Part shown: positions 7,773 through 17,428 of the stretch, in pieces | How positions within the stretch are numbered: the stretch's first letter is position 1 | How the letters are laid out: each line of letters opens with the position of its first letter | Program-made: the position numbers and the translations under genes | Assembly: GCA_013286045.1 (NCBI GenBank) | Contig: JABDGM010000036.1 | Span: 1 to 39,946 of the forward strand | Direction of reading: 5' to 3' | Source: Planctomycetota bacterium | GTDB lineage: Bacteria; Planctomycetota; Planctomycetia; Pirellulales; Lacipirellulaceae | Length of the DNA: 39,946 nucleotides | The notes under the pieces: model-generated | What the model was told of the DNA's origin: nothing | Seen by the model: the letters and a program-made list of their open reading frames with translations, nothing else | Database searches by the model: none

Positions 7773-9845
7773 ATGCGAGTTTTCAGCAGGCGCATTCCGT
7801 CGCACTTTCTTCGCATGGTCGATCTTTTCTGCACGCCGTTCGTCGACATGATCCAGCGCATGCGGCTGGAGTTTCGCAACCAACAAAGCATTTTTGACCT
7901 TCCGGCGCGCAAGTGGTACCTGCCGCCAATCGGCGATGACGCGCCCGATTTATCGGTCCGATTTCACGATCGAATTGCCGGCAACGCGTCGGGGCCCGCC
8001 TCCGGGCCGCAAACGCAAATGGCCCAGAATATCGTGCTTTCATGGCTCGCTGGCGGGCGAATCATGGAGCTGAAAACCGTTCAGGTCAATGATGAGCTGA
8101 AGATTTCGCGGCCATGCATCGATGCCACGAACATTGGCTACAACATCGAATGGTCGCAAGAGCTGCGCGTCGCCGATTCGCTAGATCAATACGTGCAAGG
8201 GGCGATGCTGATTCACATGCTCCGGCGCGCACCCGATGTTTTTGGCCAGCCTTTTGGCGGCACCTCGCTCGCAGGCACGAGCGGCGAGCTCATTTACGAT
8301 TTGTCCGTCGGGTACGACCTGGCGGGCATTAAGACTCCTAAGGTCGTGAACTTCATCCGCGGCATGATCGATGCCTCGGAAAGCGTCGCGCGCCTTCGCG
8401 ATCAAATCCCGCGCTGGCTCGGCCCGCTGCGCGAACTTGACTATCCGACAGCGCTAAGCCGAAGCATTACGCTCTCCACGTTTCACGGCTGCCCTGCCGA
8501 AGAAATTGAGCGCATTTGCGAATTCCTGCTTACGGAACTGGATGTCCACGTCATCGTTAAGATGAATCCGCCCATGCTCGGCAAAGACCGGCTCGAGTAT
8601 TTGCTGTACGACGTGATGGGCTACACCGGCCTTCGCGTCAACGATAAGGCGTACACTTCCGGCCTGCAATTTGAAGAGTCGCTAGCCATATGCGGCCGCA
8701 TGACCACGTTGGCAGCCTCACGTGGCCTGCAGTTCGGCGCCAAGTTTTCTAACACGCTCGAAGTCGAAAACCACCGTACGTTCTTTCAACCGAGCGAAAA
8801 GATCATGTATCTCTCCGGCGCGCCGCTGCACGTCATCACGCTCACACTCGCCGCCGAATTCCGCAAACTCGTTGGCGCCGCGTTTCCCATTTCCTTCTCC
8901 GCAGGTGTCGATCGCAAGAACTTCGCCGGCCTCGTGGCGTGCGGCATCGTTCCCATCACCACCTGCACCGATCTGCTCAAAACCGGCGGTTACGCTCGGC
9001 TTCCTCCCTACATGCACGAATTGCAAAAGGAAATGCAGAAAATCGGCGCACGAACGATCAACGAATTCATCCTCGACTATCGCGGACAACGCGCCGCGGC
9101 GGCAAACGATCCGGTCCTCGCCGGCTATTTAAACACGCCCCTGGTTGTCGCTGAAACGCAAGCCGACGCCCGCTATCACGCCGCGCAGAACCGTTCCGTC
9201 CCGAAGAAAATCAACTCGCATCTCGTCACGTTTGATTGCATTACTTGCGACAAATGTATTCCCGTGTGCCCGAACGATGCCAATTTCACGTATCGCACAG
9301 GCCAAGTGCGGCTGCCCTACCGGGACATCGAAGTGCGACTGGACGGAAGCCTAGCTCCCGTGGGCGAGGAGAAAGTATTCGCGCTCGAACAGTCCGATCA
9401 GATCGCCAATTTCGCGGATTACTGCAATCACTGCGGAAATTGCGATACGTTTTGCCCAGAATACGATGGCCCCTATTTAAAGAAGCCGAATTTCTACGGT
9501 AGCCGCGCGGCGTTCGAGGCCGGCGCGCCGCACGATGGCTATCTGATCGAAAGTAGCGCCGATGGAATGAGAATCAGCGCGCGCATAAATGGTGAGATTC
9601 ACTGGTTCGAGCAGCCCACGACCGGCGTCGGCGGCCGCTATTTCGACGGCACGTTCACGATCGATGTCGCGCCCGACGGAAACTTTACATTATCGGCGCA
9701 AAGCGAAAGGACCACGGCCACACTTCGCATCGACATTGGTCGATTCCACGCGCTCGCCACGCTGCTTCGGGGGATCACCAATTCTGCGCGCGTACACGCA
9801 GTCAACACGCCCCTACTGACCGCGACGAGCGTTGCGACTGACTAG
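7773..9845 (+). CDS. ygfK: short YgfK-like iron-sulfur oxidoreductase
   Basis: A 690-residue protein similar over its first ~450 residues to YgfK ('putative selenate reductase subunit'): a dihydroorotate dehydrogenase-like TIM barrel with PASGPQTQMAQNIVLSWL, GGRIMELKT, LSTFHGCPAEEI and CTDLLKTGGY. The C-terminal region carries two [4Fe-4S] motifs, CITCDKCIPVCPN and CNHCGNCDTFCP. E. coli YgfK is about 1030 residues because a GltD-like FAD/NAD(P)H domain sits between these parts; here that block of roughly 330 residues is absent. The protein must receive electrons from another subunit. YgfK is required for anaerobic urate/purine use in other bacteria. ATG 7773 has a GGG-rich stretch upstream; ATG 7815 is an alternative. 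Its stop overlaps the convergent regulator by 4 bp. Confidence 0.85.
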   Translation: MRVFSRRIPSHFLRMVDLFCTPFVDMIQRMRLEFRNQQSIFDLPARKWYLPPIGDDAPDLSVRFHDRIAGNASGPASGPQTQMAQNIVLSWLAGGRIMELKTVQVNDELKISRPCIDATNIGYNIEWSQELRVADSLDQYVQGAMLIHMLRRAPDVFGQPFGGTSLAGTSGELIYDLSVGYDLAGIKTPKVVNFIRGMIDASESVARLRDQIPRWLGPLRELDYPTALSRSITLSTFHGCPAEEIERICEFLLTELDVHVIVKMNPPMLGKDRLEYLLYDVMGYTGLRVNDKAYTSGLQFEESLAICGRMTTLAASRGLQFGAKFSNTLEVENHRTFFQPSEKIMYLSGAPLHVITLTLAAEFRKLVGAAFPISFSAGVDRKNFAGLVACGIVPITTCTDLLKTGGYARLPPYMHELQKEMQKIGARTINEFILDYRGQRAAAANDPVLAGYLNTPLVVAETQADARYHAAQNRSVPKKINSHLVTFDCITCDKCIPVCPNDANFTYRTGQVRLPYRDIEVRLDGSLAPVGEEKVFALEQSDQIANFADYCNHCGNCDTFCPEYDGPYLKKPNFYGSRAAFEAGAPHDGYLIESSADGMRISARINGEIHWFEQPTTGVGGRYFDGTFTIDVAPDGNFTLSAQSERTTATLRIDIGRFHALATLLRGITNSARVHAVNTPLLTATSVATD

Positions 9846-11431
9846 TCGATATCATCGTCCGCCGAATCACGAAACGCAGACCAGTCAATTTTCAGCTTCC
9901 GCATCCGCGCGCGTAGCGTGTGCGGATTGATCGCGAGATGCTTCGCAGCGCCGCGGGGCCCTTCGATACGACCGCGTGCCAGTCGGAGCGCCGATTCGAT
10001 ATGCTCACGCATCGCATCGTTAAGCGTCGAAATCCGCTGGCGACGCAGAGGATCTCCATTAGGTTGCACCTCCAACGCGGGTTGCACGACGCGTCGCAGG
10101 CTCGGCCCCGAGATTCCCAGAGCCGCGGCCAATTCCAGAGAATGACCATCTCCCAAAATTGCCGCGCGATCGATGACCGCACCCAGCTCGCGGATGTTGC
10201 CTGGCCAATCGTAACCTTGCAGAAGCTCAATATCGGCATCTGTCGGCTGTACGGGGGCCAATCCGAAGCGAATCGCAGCACGCTGCGCGAAATGCCGCGC
10301 CAATGAAGCAATGTCTCCCACACGATCCCGCAAAGGAGGTAGCAGAATCGGGAAAACCGCAATCCGGTACCACAAATCCTCGCGAAAGGTGCTTTCGCGA
10401 ACCATGGCCGCGAGGTCGCGATGCGTTGCGGCCACGACCCGCACATTGACACGAATCGGCTTCGATCCACCCACCCGCTCCACGTAGCCATCCTGTAGTA
10501 CGCGTAAAAATCGTACTTGAGCATCGAGTGGCAATTCGCCGATTTCGTCGAGGAACAGCGTGCCCATGTCGGCGCGCTCGAACCAGCCGTGTCGCGTTTC
10601 CGCGGCCCCCGTAAAACTACCCTTCTCGTGACCGAACAACTGAGAATCGATTAGCTCTCGCGGAATAGCACCGCAATTTACACGTAAGAATGGACCGCTG
10701 TGGCGCTCGCTACGGTTGTGAATTGCCCGGGCCACGAGCTCTTTACCCGTACCCGTCTCGCCGAGAATTAACACCGGCACTTCGGAACGGCTTACCAAAT
10801 CCACACGTTGCATCACGGGGGCCAACCCGGCATCTTCGCCAACAATCGTCTCGCCCGTATCGCTACGGCCCATGCGGCGAAGCAACGATTGTCGCTCGGC
10901 TTCCGAAGCCTCTCGCAAAGAGGCCAGCTCGTGTAGCCGGGCGTCATTATCCAACGCGACGGCCATTGGTTCGAGAATCGATTCGATGACTTCGATATCA
11001 AGATCCGCGAACGTCTTTTTCCGTTTCGCCAACGCGAGCAGAATTCCGCGCGAGCCGTGCTCCCCATGAAGCGGCGCGATAAGCCAGTCGCTCGCCGGCG
11101 AGTTCGGATACAGCAGGCTGAAAATCGAGTCCGCTTTGTCGGCATCGTCTGCTCGATGCAGCGCGGTTTGCTGCCGCATCCACCGGTCGACCTTTCGCCA
11201 CGCCGTTTCTGAAAGCTGCACTTCGTTCACGGCCTCTCCATCCGCGCTGTCTGGACCACTTGCAATGACGCGGACACGCCGGTGCTCGCTGTCGACGCGG
11301 TGAATGATGAGGGTGCCTATCGGCACGTGCTTCGAAAGCAACGCGGCAGTCGAATTCGTCGACTCGCTGACATCGAGATGCCGCGAGATGCTTTGCCAAA
11401 CGGCCAGCTGAAGGTTTTGAAGGGGCTGCAT
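9842..11431 (-). CDS. GAF-AAA+-Fis sigma54-dependent activator
   Basis: A bacterial enhancer-binding protein of 529 residues (550 if it starts at the ATG at 11494). An N-terminal GAF-like sensor covers roughly residues 20-185. The AAA+ domain follows, with Walker A GETGTGKE, the sigma54-contact loop GSFTGA (usually GAFTGA), and Walker B LFLDEIGE. The C-terminus is a Fis-type helix-turn-helix of NorR/FhlA style (GAAKHLAINPHTLRARMRKL). No receiver domain is present, so it likely senses a small molecule. A consensus sigma54 promoter on the other strand 160 bp away drives the sulfate transporter genes, the most obvious target. E. coli ygeV, beside ygeW, is also a sigma54 activator, so control of the purine genes is possible too. 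A palindrome overlaps the longer start, which favours 11431. Confidence 0.9.
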   Translation of the reverse strand: MQPLQNLQLAVWQSISRHLDVSESTNSTAALLSKHVPIGTLIIHRVDSEHRRVRVIASGPDSADGEAVNEVQLSETAWRKVDRWMRQQTALHRADDADKADSIFSLLYPNSPASDWLIAPLHGEHGSRGILLALAKRKKTFADLDIEVIESILEPMAVALDNDARLHELASLREASEAERQSLLRRMGRSDTGETIVGEDAGLAPVMQRVDLVSRSEVPVLILGETGTGKELVARAIHNRSERHSGPFLRVNCGAIPRELIDSQLFGHEKGSFTGAAETRHGWFERADMGTLFLDEIGELPLDAQVRFLRVLQDGYVERVGGSKPIRVNVRVVAATHRDLAAMVRESTFREDLWYRIAVFPILLPPLRDRVGDIASLARHFAQRAAIRFGLAPVQPTDADIELLQGYDWPGNIRELGAVIDRAAILGDGHSLELAAALGISGPSLRRVVQPALEVQPNGDPLRRQRISTLNDAMREHIESALRLARGRIEGPRGAAKHLAINPHTLRARMRKLKIDWSAFRDSADDDID

Positions 11432-11475
11432 GGGTAGCTCAAAATCCGTGCTATTTGCTCTAATACCATTATAGG

Positions 11476-11493
11476 TGATGGATAAATCTATCA
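11476..11493. promoter_or_regulatory. palindrome, candidate activator-binding site
   Basis: TGATGGATAAATCTATCA is an 18-bp near-perfect palindrome (TGAT-x-GAT-aa-ATC-x-ATCA) about 97 bp upstream of the sigma54 promoter at 11590, a typical enhancer distance. A second element, ATTTTACGCGTG at 11547-11558 and ATTTTCGCGTG at 11569-11579, repeats with a 22-bp step. Either could bind the adjacent activator and also control its own gene. Confidence 0.5.
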
Positions 11494-11589
11494 TATTTGC
11501 TTGTTCTAATCTTCCGGTTCGAATGACATTTATGCCGAAAACGCCGATTTTACGCGTGTTTTTTGGCTATTTTCGCGTGCATGTCGGTT

Positions 11590-11604
11590 TGGCACCCCTC
11601 TTGC
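11590..11604 (+). promoter_or_regulatory. sigma54 (-24/-12) promoter of sulfate transport operon
   Basis: TGGCACCCCTCTTGC matches the RpoN consensus TGGCAC-N5-TTGC exactly, with the GG and GC pairs 12 bp apart. The predicted transcript start is near 11616, about 60 bp before the sbp-like start codon. Confidence 0.85.
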
Positions 11605-11677
11605 TTACTGCAACACCACGGCCACACCTAATGCAAATGGGTTTCCAATCGAGCCGTTTAACCGGAGGAATTTGGAA

Positions 11678-12817
11678 ATGCCCGTTTTTGGTCCGCAGTC
11701 AAAGTCATTCGCAACGCTCACCGAGGGAAGGAACCTTCCGTTGAACGCCATTCGCGCACTCGCTTCAATTGTCCTGAGTACGACGCTCGTCGCAGTCGCG
11801 GGCTGCGGTGCGTCCTCCGCTTCATCGGAAAACGCTACTCAAACCACAAGCGGCAAAGGCGACGCGGCGAAGCCCCCGGTTCAATTGCTCAATGTTTCTT
11901 ACGACCCGACTCGTGAACTTTACCTCGCCGTCAACAAGGCTTTCGTCGCTCAGTGGAAGGAGCGAACGGGGCAAACCGTTACGATCGAACAATCGCACGG
12001 TGGTAGCGGCAAGCAGGCGCGCGCGGTCATCGACGGACTGAAAGGCGACGTTGTGACGCTCGCTCTCTCGTACGACGTCGATCAGATCGCAGAGCTTGGC
12101 GGTTTGTTTCCAAAGGATTGGCAGCAGCGGTTGCCGAACAACAGTTGCCCCTACACCTCGACAATCGTATTTCTGGTCCGCAAGGGAAATCCGAAAGGCA
12201 TTAAGGATTGGGACGATCTTGTAAAAGACGGCGTGCAAGTCATCACGCCTAATCCGAAAACTTCCGGCGGCGCACGCTACAATTATTTGGCCGCCTGGGG
12301 ATACGCGCTCAAGAAGTACGGCAACGACGACGCGAAAGCAAAGGAGTTCGTCGCCAAGCTCATCAAGAACGTGCCCGTGCTGGACTCCGGCGCCCGAGGG
12401 TCAACAACGACCTTCGTACAAAACGGCATCGGCGACGTGCTGCTGGCGTGGGAAAACGAAGCGTTTCTCGCCGTCAAAGAATTGGGCCCTGAAAAATTCG
12501 AAATCGTGACGCCCTCGGTGAGTATTCTGGCCGAGCCGCCAGTGACGGTAGTCGACAAAAACGCCGCTAGCCACGACGCGGTCGAAGTCGCCAATGGCTA
12601 CTTGAAGTTCTTGTACTCGCCGGAAGGCCAAAAGATCGTCGCCAAGAACTTCTATCGGCCGAGCGAGCCCAAATTTGCCGACGGCGAAGACATCAAACGC
12701 CTGCCCGAGATCAAGTTGTTCACCGTGAACGAATTGTTTGGAAGCTGGGCCAATGCTCAGGCGACGCATTTTGCCGACGGCGGAACGTTCGACTCGATCT
12801 ACGCTCCGCAAAAGTAA
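11678..12817 (+). CDS. sbp: sulfate ABC transporter substrate-binding lipoprotein
   Basis: A 379-residue periplasmic sulfate-binding protein (Sbp/CysP family). The N-terminus has a hydrophobic stretch ending in a lipobox-like VAVAGC (Cys near residue 45 of this start), so it is probably a lipoprotein. Family signatures are [35 protein letters not shown], and [19 protein letters not shown]. These distinguish it from molybdate-binding ModA. ATG 11678 is chosen because GGAGGA lies 8 nt upstream; an in-frame TTG 6 nt earlier is too close to it. It heads an operon with both permeases and the ATPase, behind a sigma54 promoter. Confidence 0.93.
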   Translation: MPVFGPQSKSFATLTEGRNLPLNAIRALASIVLSTTLVAVAGCGASSASSENATQTTSGKGDAAKPPVQLLNVSYDPTRELYLAVNKAFVAQWKERTGQTVTIEQSHGGSGKQARAVIDGLKGDVVTLALSYDVDQIAELGGLFPKDWQQRLPNNSCPYTSTIVFLVRKGNPKGIKDWDDLVKDGVQVITPNPKTSGGARYNYLAAWGYALKKYGNDDAKAKEFVAKLIKNVPVLDSGARGSTTTFVQNGIGDVLLAWENEAFLAVKELGPEKFEIVTPSVSILAEPPVTVVDKNAASHDAVEVANGYLKFLYSPEGQKIVAKNFYRPSEPKFADGEDIKRLPEIKLFTVNELFGSWANAQATHFADGGTFDSIYAPQK

Positions 12818-12865
12818 CAGCAGCTACACGAACACGCGAATCCACTGCGCCGCTCGGGCCATACC

Positions 12866-13705
12866 ATGTCCACCTCACGTACAACGCGCACCATCCTTCC
12901 CGGCTTCGGGTTGACCATGGGCTACACCGTTCTGTATTTGAGCCTGGTCGTGCTCATTCCACTCGGCGCACTGGTGTTAAAAAGCGGTAGCCTTGGCTGG
13001 CATGGATTTTGGGCCGCAGCTTGGAACCCGCGCGTCATCGCATCCTATGAGTTGACGTTTTTCACGTCATTTGTCTCCGCTTTGATCAACGCGTTCTTCG
13101 GTCTGATTGTCGCTTGGACTCTCGTCCGCTATACGCTGCCAGGCAAAAGCTTCATCGATGCCGTCATCGACTTGCCGTTCGCGCTGCCCACAGCCGTCTC
13201 CGGAATCGCGCTCACCGCGGTCTACGCTCAGAACGGTTGGTTTGGCCGTTACTTGGAGCCGCTTGGTATCCGAGTCGCGTTCACGCCCCTTGGAATCATC
13301 GTGGCGCTGACGTTTATCGGCCTGCCGTTCGTGGTCCGCACGCTGCAGCCAGCAATTGAAGAAATCGACCGCGAAACCGAAGAAGCGGCCGCCAGCCTAG
13401 GCGCGAATCGTTGGCAAACTTTTTGGCGGGTCATCCTTCCCACCATTCTGCCCGCGCTACTCACCGGGTTTGCACTCTCCTTCGCTCGCGCGCTCGGCGA
13501 GTACGGATCCGTCGTCTTCATTTCCGGCAATATGCCGATGAAGACTGAAATCACCTCGCTACTGATCATCACGAAGCTTGAACAATACGATTACGCGGGC
13601 GCAACCGCCATCGCCACGATGATGCTCGTCGCCTCGTTCGTGTTGCTGTTCGCCATCAACCTGCTTCAATGGTGGAATGGCCGCAAGTTCCGAGGTGCCG
13701 TATGA
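12866..13705 (+). CDS. cysT: sulfate ABC transporter permease CysT
   Basis: A 279-residue inner-membrane permease with about six hydrophobic helices. The ATPase-docking EAA loop is EEAAASLGANRWQTFWRVI, near residue 171. The start of the conserved permease core, DLPFALPTAVSGIALT, is typical of CysT (CysU). It pairs with the CysW-like subunit, whose start codon overlaps this stop (ATGA), which implies translational coupling and equal amounts of the two subunits. Confidence 0.93.
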   Translation: MSTSRTTRTILPGFGLTMGYTVLYLSLVVLIPLGALVLKSGSLGWHGFWAAAWNPRVIASYELTFFTSFVSALINAFFGLIVAWTLVRYTLPGKSFIDAVIDLPFALPTAVSGIALTAVYAQNGWFGRYLEPLGIRVAFTPLGIIVALTFIGLPFVVRTLQPAIEEIDRETEEAAASLGANRWQTFWRVILPTILPALLTGFALSFARALGEYGSVVFISGNMPMKTEITSLLIITKLEQYDYAGATAIATMMLVASFVLLFAINLLQWWNGRKFRGAV

Positions 13706-14631
13706 GCGTCGGCGGGTCATCATTGGCCGGGATTCAGCCGAACGCGTCGCTCGTTGGCGACGACATCACGGGCCGCTTAAAGCGTGCGACGGATGAAAGC
13801 AAGCTCGTCAAAGGGCTGCTAATCGGCACTTCGCTCGGGTTTTTAACGCTAGTGCTGTTCGTCCCGCTCGTGGCAATCTTCGCCGAAGCGCTGCGCAAGG
13901 GCATCGGCGTATTCCTGGCCAGCTTTACGAACCACGCCGCATTGTCTGCGATTTGGCTGACAGTCCTGACTTCCGCGATCTGCGTGCCGCTAAACGTCGT
14001 GTTTGGACTAGCGTCCGCCTGGGCGATCACGAAGTTTCAATTCCGCGGTAAGAGTGCACTGATCACGCTGATCGACTTGCCTTTTGCCGTGTCGCCAGTC
14101 ATCTCGGGTCTGATTTTTGTCCTTCTTTTCGGAATGCAAGGTCTGCTAGGACCGTGGCTACGCGGTCACGATATCCAAATCATTTTCGCAGCGCCGGGCA
14201 TCGTGCTGGCAACGCTGTTCGTCACCTTTCCGTTTGTTGCTCGCGAATTGATTCCACTCATGCAAGAGCAAGGGACGGATGAAGAGCTGGCCGCCGTCTC
14301 GCTAGGTGCAAGCGGTTGGCAAACCTTTTGGCGAGTCACGCTGCCCAATGTGAAGTGGGCGCTCCTATACGGCGTCATCCTGTGCAACGCGCGGGCCATG
14401 GGCGAGTTCGGCGCCGTATCGGTCGTCTCCGGCCACATTCGCGGCCAGACAAACACTTTGCCACTCCACGTGGAAATTCTTTACAACGAATACAACTTCG
14501 CCGCTGCGTTCGCGGTCGCGTCCCTTCTGGCGCTTTTGGCGATATTAACCTTGGCGGCCAAAACCGTCGTCGAATGGCGCGTGCGCCGCGAGTATGCACA
14601 AGCCCTTGAGCCCACCGGGGCAGAGGAATAA
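13702..14631 (+). CDS. cysW: sulfate ABC transporter permease CysW
   Basis: A 309-residue second permease of the sulfate importer with the matching EAA loop (EELAAVSLGASGWQTFWRVT) and the core segment DLPFAVSPVISGLIFVLLFG. The hydrophilic N-terminal extension of about 35 residues before the first helix is longer than usual. The start at 13702 is fixed by the ATGA overlap with cysT; an in-frame ATG at 13669 would overlap cysT by 37 bp and is less likely. The ATPase gene starts 3 bp after its stop. Confidence 0.93.
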   Translation: MSVGGSSLAGIQPNASLVGDDITGRLKRATDESKLVKGLLIGTSLGFLTLVLFVPLVAIFAEALRKGIGVFLASFTNHAALSAIWLTVLTSAICVPLNVVFGLASAWAITKFQFRGKSALITLIDLPFAVSPVISGLIFVLLFGMQGLLGPWLRGHDIQIIFAAPGIVLATLFVTFPFVARELIPLMQEQGTDEELAAVSLGASGWQTFWRVTLPNVKWALLYGVILCNARAMGEFGAVSVVSGHIRGQTNTLPLHVEILYNEYNFAAAFAVASLLALLAILTLAAKTVVEWRVRREYAQALEPTGAEE

Positions 14632-14634
14632 ATC

Positions 14635-15711
14635 ATGAGCATTGAACTTCAACACATCAGCAAAACTTACGGTACGTATCAAGCGCTGCGCGACGTAAGC
14701 CTGTCAATCAAGGACGGCGAACTAGTCGCCCTCCTGGGCCCAAGCGGATCTGGAAAAACGACGCTGCTGCGGATCATCGCCGGACTTGATTCGCCAGAGC
14801 AGGACTCGCGCTCGCGAATCCGGTTTCACGAGGAAGATGTCGCCCATCGGCCTGCCGCCCAACGCCGCGTCGGCTTCGTCTTTCAGCATTACGCGCTGTT
14901 TCGGCACATGAGCGTCTTCGAGAACGTTGCGTTCGGCATGCGTGTCATGCCGCGCAAATTGCGGCCCGCGAAGGCAGCGATCGACAGCCGCGTGCACGAG
15001 CTGTTGCAATTGGTGCAGCTTGATGGTCTCGGCAAGCGATTCCCATCGCAGCTCTCCGGCGGCCAACGGCAACGTGCCGCGCTTGCCCGAGCACTCGCCG
15101 TGGAACCTCGCGTTCTATTACTGGATGAACCATTCGGTGCGCTGGACGCCAAAGTGCGACAGGACCTCCGTGCGTGGCTGCGGCGGCTGCATGACGAGAT
15201 CCACGTCACGAGCATCCTCGTCACGCACGACCAGGAGGAAGCGCTCGAGGTGGCCGATCGCGTAGTCGTTATGAACCACGGCCAGATCGAGCAGATCGGC
15301 ACGCCGGAGGAAGTTTTTCACAAGCCGATGACGCGCTTCGTGATGGAGTTTTTAGGTCAGGTCAATATGTTTCGCGGCCGGGTTCAAGCCGGCAAGGCCA
15401 TGCTCGGCGAAGTCGCACTCGACGGGCATTATTTCCCGGGCAAAGAGCAGGGGGCCGCGATGGTTTACATGCGCCCGCACGAGTTGGATATCAAGCTCTA
15501 CAAAAACGGCGCCCCCAGCTTTCCGGCCAAAGTCACGCGCATCAATCCGGCCGGCTCAATCGCCAAAATAACAACGCAAACAACCGATGGTCAAAACGTG
15601 CTCGTGGATTTGAGCCTCGAAGACTACCAGCGGCTAAGTCTTTCGGAAGGGACGCACGTCTACATCTATCCGAAAAGCAGCCGCGTGTTTTTGCCTGAGT
15701 ACGAAATCTGA
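14635..15711 (+). CDS. cysA: sulfate ABC transporter ATPase CysA
   Basis: A 358-residue ATPase of the sulfate importer. Walker A is GPSGSGKTT near residue 38, the Q-loop is in VFQHYALF, the ABC signature is LSGGQRQR near 139, Walker B is [11 protein letters not shown], and the switch histidine is in [14 protein letters not shown]-like regulatory domain fills roughly residues 240-358. The usual CysA length is about 350. It is the last transporter gene of the operon and is followed, after 91 bp, by a YezD-like gene. Confidence 0.93.
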   Translation: MSIELQHISKTYGTYQALRDVSLSIKDGELVALLGPSGSGKTTLLRIIAGLDSPEQDSRSRIRFHEEDVAHRPAAQRRVGFVFQHYALFRHMSVFENVAFGMRVMPRKLRPAKAAIDSRVHELLQLVQLDGLGKRFPSQLSGGQRQRAALARALAVEPRVLLLDEPFGALDAKVRQDLRAWLRRLHDEIHVTSILVTHDQEEALEVADRVVVMNHGQIEQIGTPEEVFHKPMTRFVMEFLGQVNMFRGRVQAGKAMLGEVALDGHYFPGKEQGAAMVYMRPHELDIKLYKNGAPSFPAKVTRINPAGSIAKITTQTTDGQNVLVDLSLEDYQRLSLSEGTHVYIYPKSSRVFLPEYEI

Positions 15712-15802
15712 AAACGGACGCTTAACCATTAATCATGAAATTGCAGGCGATCATGGCGCGCAAGATAAGCGGCCAGATGTGCCGAATACCACGGAGGCCG
15801 AC

Positions 15803-16021
15803 ATGATCGGTGCAGGAGCGATTGCGATGGATCCCACTTTGAAACAGAAAGGTGCGGTGCAAAACGAGGACACGGCAGAAGAGGCGATCGACCAAATTCG
15901 AGAATCGTTGCGGGGTCTGAAGTTCGGGTCTGTGAACATCATCGTTCAAGATGGTGTCATCATTCAGATCGATCGTACCGAAAAGAAACGCTTGCGGGAG
16001 CATCGAAACGGTACGAAGTAG
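15803..16021 (+). CDS. YezD family (DUF2292) small protein
   Basis: A 72-residue protein whose C-terminal half (DQIRESLRGLKFGSVNIIVQ then QIDRTEKKR) matches the short YezD/DUF2292 family. Members are about 50-70 residues and commonly sit beside sulfur-assimilation or sulfate-transport genes; their function is unknown. Here it follows cysA on the same strand. ATG 15803 has GGAGG 5 nt upstream; ATG 15827 also has a GGAG at suitable spacing and would give a 64-residue protein. A role in sulfur supply is inferred only from location. Confidence 0.75.
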   Translation: MIGAGAIAMDPTLKQKGAVQNEDTAEEAIDQIRESLRGLKFGSVNIIVQDGVIIQIDRTEKKRLREHRNGTK

Positions 16022-16393
16022 GGATTCAAACAGTGAACGGGCCGAGCAGAGAAGAAGAACAATTTTCGGCCGCCTGTGGATGCTCTTGCATCCGATGGCA
16101 TTTCTAATACTTTAGCCGACTGGAGTTACCAGAGGCGCATACCACGTTAGCTGGGAGATCGCGCTGATGGACTCATTTAACTCTCTAACTCGCCCAATGC
16201 GAATCGCTGGCGGCGAACTAGTCCGGCGTCTACCGAAGTGGCCCGATGTTGTCGATGTCGCAACATCGCATGCGCGTGTTGTTGCGCGTAAAGCACTTTC
16301 CGCCTTTTCAGTCGCGTTAGCCATCCGCTGAGTTTCTCGCTCAGCACGACCAATTCACGTCAGGGCCACTGCCTGACAACTTACGAGGATAAA
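16022..16393. other. gap between sulfate operon and DUF1559 gene
   Basis: This 372-bp stretch holds no recognised gene. A short hairpin GGATGCTCTTGCATCC lies about 16078-16094, and the only plausible coding stretch is the 54-codon frame at 16167-16331. No sigma54-like element was found before the DUF1559 gene. Confidence 0.5.
16167..16331 (+). CDS. possible 54-residue hypothetical protein
   Basis: An ATG with GGGAG 10 nt upstream opens a 54-codon frame rich in valine, alanine and arginine, with no recognised domain. Codon use is unremarkable. It ends 62 bp before the DUF1559 gene. It may be a real small gene or a chance frame in a leader. Confidence 0.25.
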   Translation: MDSFNSLTRPMRIAGGELVRRLPKWPDVVDVATSHARVVARKALSAFSVALAIR

Positions 16394-17428
16394 ATGTTAA
16401 ACCAACGAAAAGCGTTTACCCTAGTCGAACTTTTAGTCGTCATTGCAATCATAGGTATTTTGGTTGCTTTGCTTCTGCCCGCGATTCAAGCTGCCCGCGG
16501 GGCGGCCCGCCGCTCGCAGTGCGAAAACAATATGAAGCAAATCGGCCTCGCTGTTTTGAACTACGAAAGCACTAAAAAGGTTCTGCCTTCGAGCAAACGT
16601 CCTCTCGGTATAACAACCGCGCCACGAATCGCCGGCACGACATTGCTTCTGCCTTACTTTGAAGAAAGCAGCAAGCTTTCGAACTTCGATCTAACACTAA
16701 ATTGGAGTCACGATAATAATCTCCCCGTCGTTTCGACACCGATCAGTGCTTTCCTGTGCCCGACGAGTCCCGCTGATCCAACTCGACTCGACGCGGACGA
16801 ACAAGTCTCGCCGTGGAAAGGAAGGGCCGCGGCCACCGATTACTCGCCGACGATTGGAGTCGACTATCGCTTAGGCCCCACGACCTTTTCGCCAGCGCCA
16901 GGCATCACTGGCCAGCTCGGCCTAGTCGACGCCGAAACGATCACCGTGGATACGCTGAACGGCAACACGCCCAACAGCGGCATGCTTCCGAAGAACGCCG
17001 ATCCGACGCTTAAAAAAGTGACCGACGGACTCTCGCACACTATTATGTACGCCGAATCCGCGGGGCGCCCGAGCGTGTATCGGAAAGGTGGAGTCGAAGT
17101 CGGTCCGGATGTGCAAACGACGCATATGGTAGGCGGCGGATGGGCGCGCCCTGCCAGCGATTTCGGCTTGGACGGGTCGACTGCAGACGGTGTTTCATCG
17201 CCCGGCCCGTGCCCCATGAATTGCACCAACGGCCAGCAAGTCACGACATATCCCGATCCATATTACGTTACCGAAGGAAGCGGCGAGGCGTTCTCGTTCC
17301 ATCCGGGAGGAGCCTTCTTCACGTTCGGCGATGGCTCGGTTCACTTTCTCAACGATGACATTAACATCCGCGAGTTTGCGAAACTGATCTCCAAGGCCGA
17401 CGGCCTGGTATCGCAAAGTACCAATTAA
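16394..17428 (+). CDS. DUF1559 pseudopilin-like protein
   Basis: A 344-residue protein of a family greatly expanded in planctomycetes. The N-terminus is a type IV prepilin signal: basic residues, then [16 protein letters not shown] with the +5 glutamate, leading into a long hydrophobic helix. The C-terminus has the DUF1559 signature, [20 protein letters not shown] near residue 305. Members are thought to be processed by a prepilin peptidase and displayed at the cell surface; the exact role is unknown. GAGGA upstream supports the start. The following lipoprotein gene is the usual partner of this family. Confidence 0.92.
   Translation: MLNQRKAFTLVELLVVIAIIGILVALLLPAIQAARGAARRSQCENNMKQIGLAVLNYESTKKVLPSSKRPLGITTAPRIAGTTLLLPYFEESSKLSNFDLTLNWSHDNNLPVVSTPISAFLCPTSPADPTRLDADEQVSPWKGRAAATDYSPTIGVDYRLGPTTFSPAPGITGQLGLVDAETITVDTLNGNTPNSGMLPKNADPTLKKVTDGLSHTIMYAESAGRPSVYRKGGVEVGPDVQTTHMVGGGWARPASDFGLDGSTADGVSSPGPCPMNCTNGQQVTTYPDPYYVTEGSGEAFSFHPGGAFFTFGDGSVHFLNDDINIREFAKLISKADGLVSQSTN

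Noticed and set aside
11678..15711. Transporter as a molybdate importer feeding a molybdenum hydroxylase of purine breakdown
   Set aside because: The binding protein and two separate permeases match Sbp/CysT/CysW, not ModA/ModB, and a DUF2292 gene follows.
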